A stretch of DNA of 64,000 bases from Lachnospiraceae bacterium (GTDB lineage: Bacteria > Bacillota > Clostridia > Lachnospirales > Lachnospiraceae). Location of the stretch: NCBI GenBank assembly GCA_900753305.1, contig CAADYR010000146.1, forward strand, positions 3,040-67,039, written 5' to 3'. Under the pieces are notes generated by a model. The model did not search any database. It was not told the DNA's origin and saw only the letters and a program-made list of their open reading frames with translations. Made by a program: the position numbers and the translations under genes. Numbering within the stretch: the first letter of the stretch is position 1; each line of letters starts with the position of its first letter. Shown here piece after piece: positions 63,987 to 64,000 of the stretch.

Positions 63987-64000
63987 TTGAGGGAAAGAGA
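63987..64000 (+). CDS. Possible start of a further gene (partial)
   Basis: TTG at 63987 lies 8 bases after GGAGG (63974-63978), which is itself inside the end of the GT4 gene. The frame stays open for the last 14 bases (codons L/M-R-E-R). The layout matches other closely spaced starts in this locus, including TTG starts at 17283 and 26982. The product cannot be judged. Confidence 0.35.

Noticed and set aside
1..64000. tRNA, rRNA, CRISPR arrays, transposases, phage genes
   Set aside because: None could be seen; gaps between genes are short and hold only promoters, one hairpin and the palindromic element.

Overview
The window is one long, single-strand envelope-polysaccharide (capsule or cell-wall glycan) locus. 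About 52 protein genes cover almost all of the 64 kb and every one is read left to right. No RNA gene, insertion sequence, phage gene or CRISPR array is visible. The moderately AT-rich DNA, strong AGGAGG-type ribosome binding sites, some TTG/GTG starts and the mix of families (ABC flippases, MBOAT/SGNH pairs, pse genes, large multi-membrane proteins) suggest a Firmicute of the Clostridia, most likely Lachnospiraceae. That placement is inference from style, not from a marker gene. No gene-free stretch exceeds 300 bases; the longest is the roughly 190-base gap before pseI.

Layout. (1) 1-3.9 kb: the tail of an ABC transporter, a GT2 glycosyltransferase, an MBOAT acyltransferase and its SGNH partner. 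(2) 4.0-9.8 kb: a complete CMP-pseudaminic acid pathway (pseB, pseC, pseF, pseI, pseH, pseG) behind a good promoter. A terminator-like hairpin and a 140-bp MITE-like palindrome interrupt it. (3) 9.8-17.2 kb: an acyltransferase-3 protein, two large membrane proteins, a WecE-type aminotransferase and an unusual GNAT-GtrB fusion, together read as a lipid-linked Fuc4NAc branch. (4) 17.3-25.6 kb: a WzyC-like ligase/polymerase, then a PglF/PglE/PglC-like initiation module with an ATP-grasp enzyme where PglD would be expected, and a GT4. (5) 25.7-42.4 kb: TviB- and TviC-like enzymes for UDP-HexNAc uronic acid, two members of an unnamed membrane family, a deacetylase-like protein, a FemAB-like protein, several GT4 enzymes and two asparagine-synthetase-like amidotransferases. 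(6) 42.4-50.3 kb: a GT-C protein, a GT11 enzyme, a GT2, a second MBOAT/SGNH pair and a full PglK-like ABC flippase. (7) 50.3-57.3 kb: a second GT11-like enzyme, a HEPN/MNT two-gene module, and DUF5672, GT17, GT2, PF10131-like and DUF3431-like proteins. (8) 57.3-64 kb: GT2 and GT4 enzymes, an O-antigen-polymerase-like protein and a GtrII-like membrane protein, in somewhat more AT-rich DNA.

Working model (inference). PglC loads a 4-amino-modified HexNAc phosphate onto undecaprenyl phosphate. GT4/GT2 enzymes extend it with sugars that include (amidated) HexNAc uronic acid, and perhaps pseudaminic acid and fucose. The ABC transporter flips the product. GT-C proteins outside the membrane add side residues from polyprenyl-phosphate sugars such as Und-P-Fuc4NAc. 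MBOAT/SGNH pairs and the acyltransferase-3 protein O-acylate the glycan, and the WzyC-like and Wzy-like proteins polymerise or attach it. Close spacing and many stop/start overlaps (ATGA, TAATG) imply a few long operons starting near 3.95, 17.24 and 42.42 kb.
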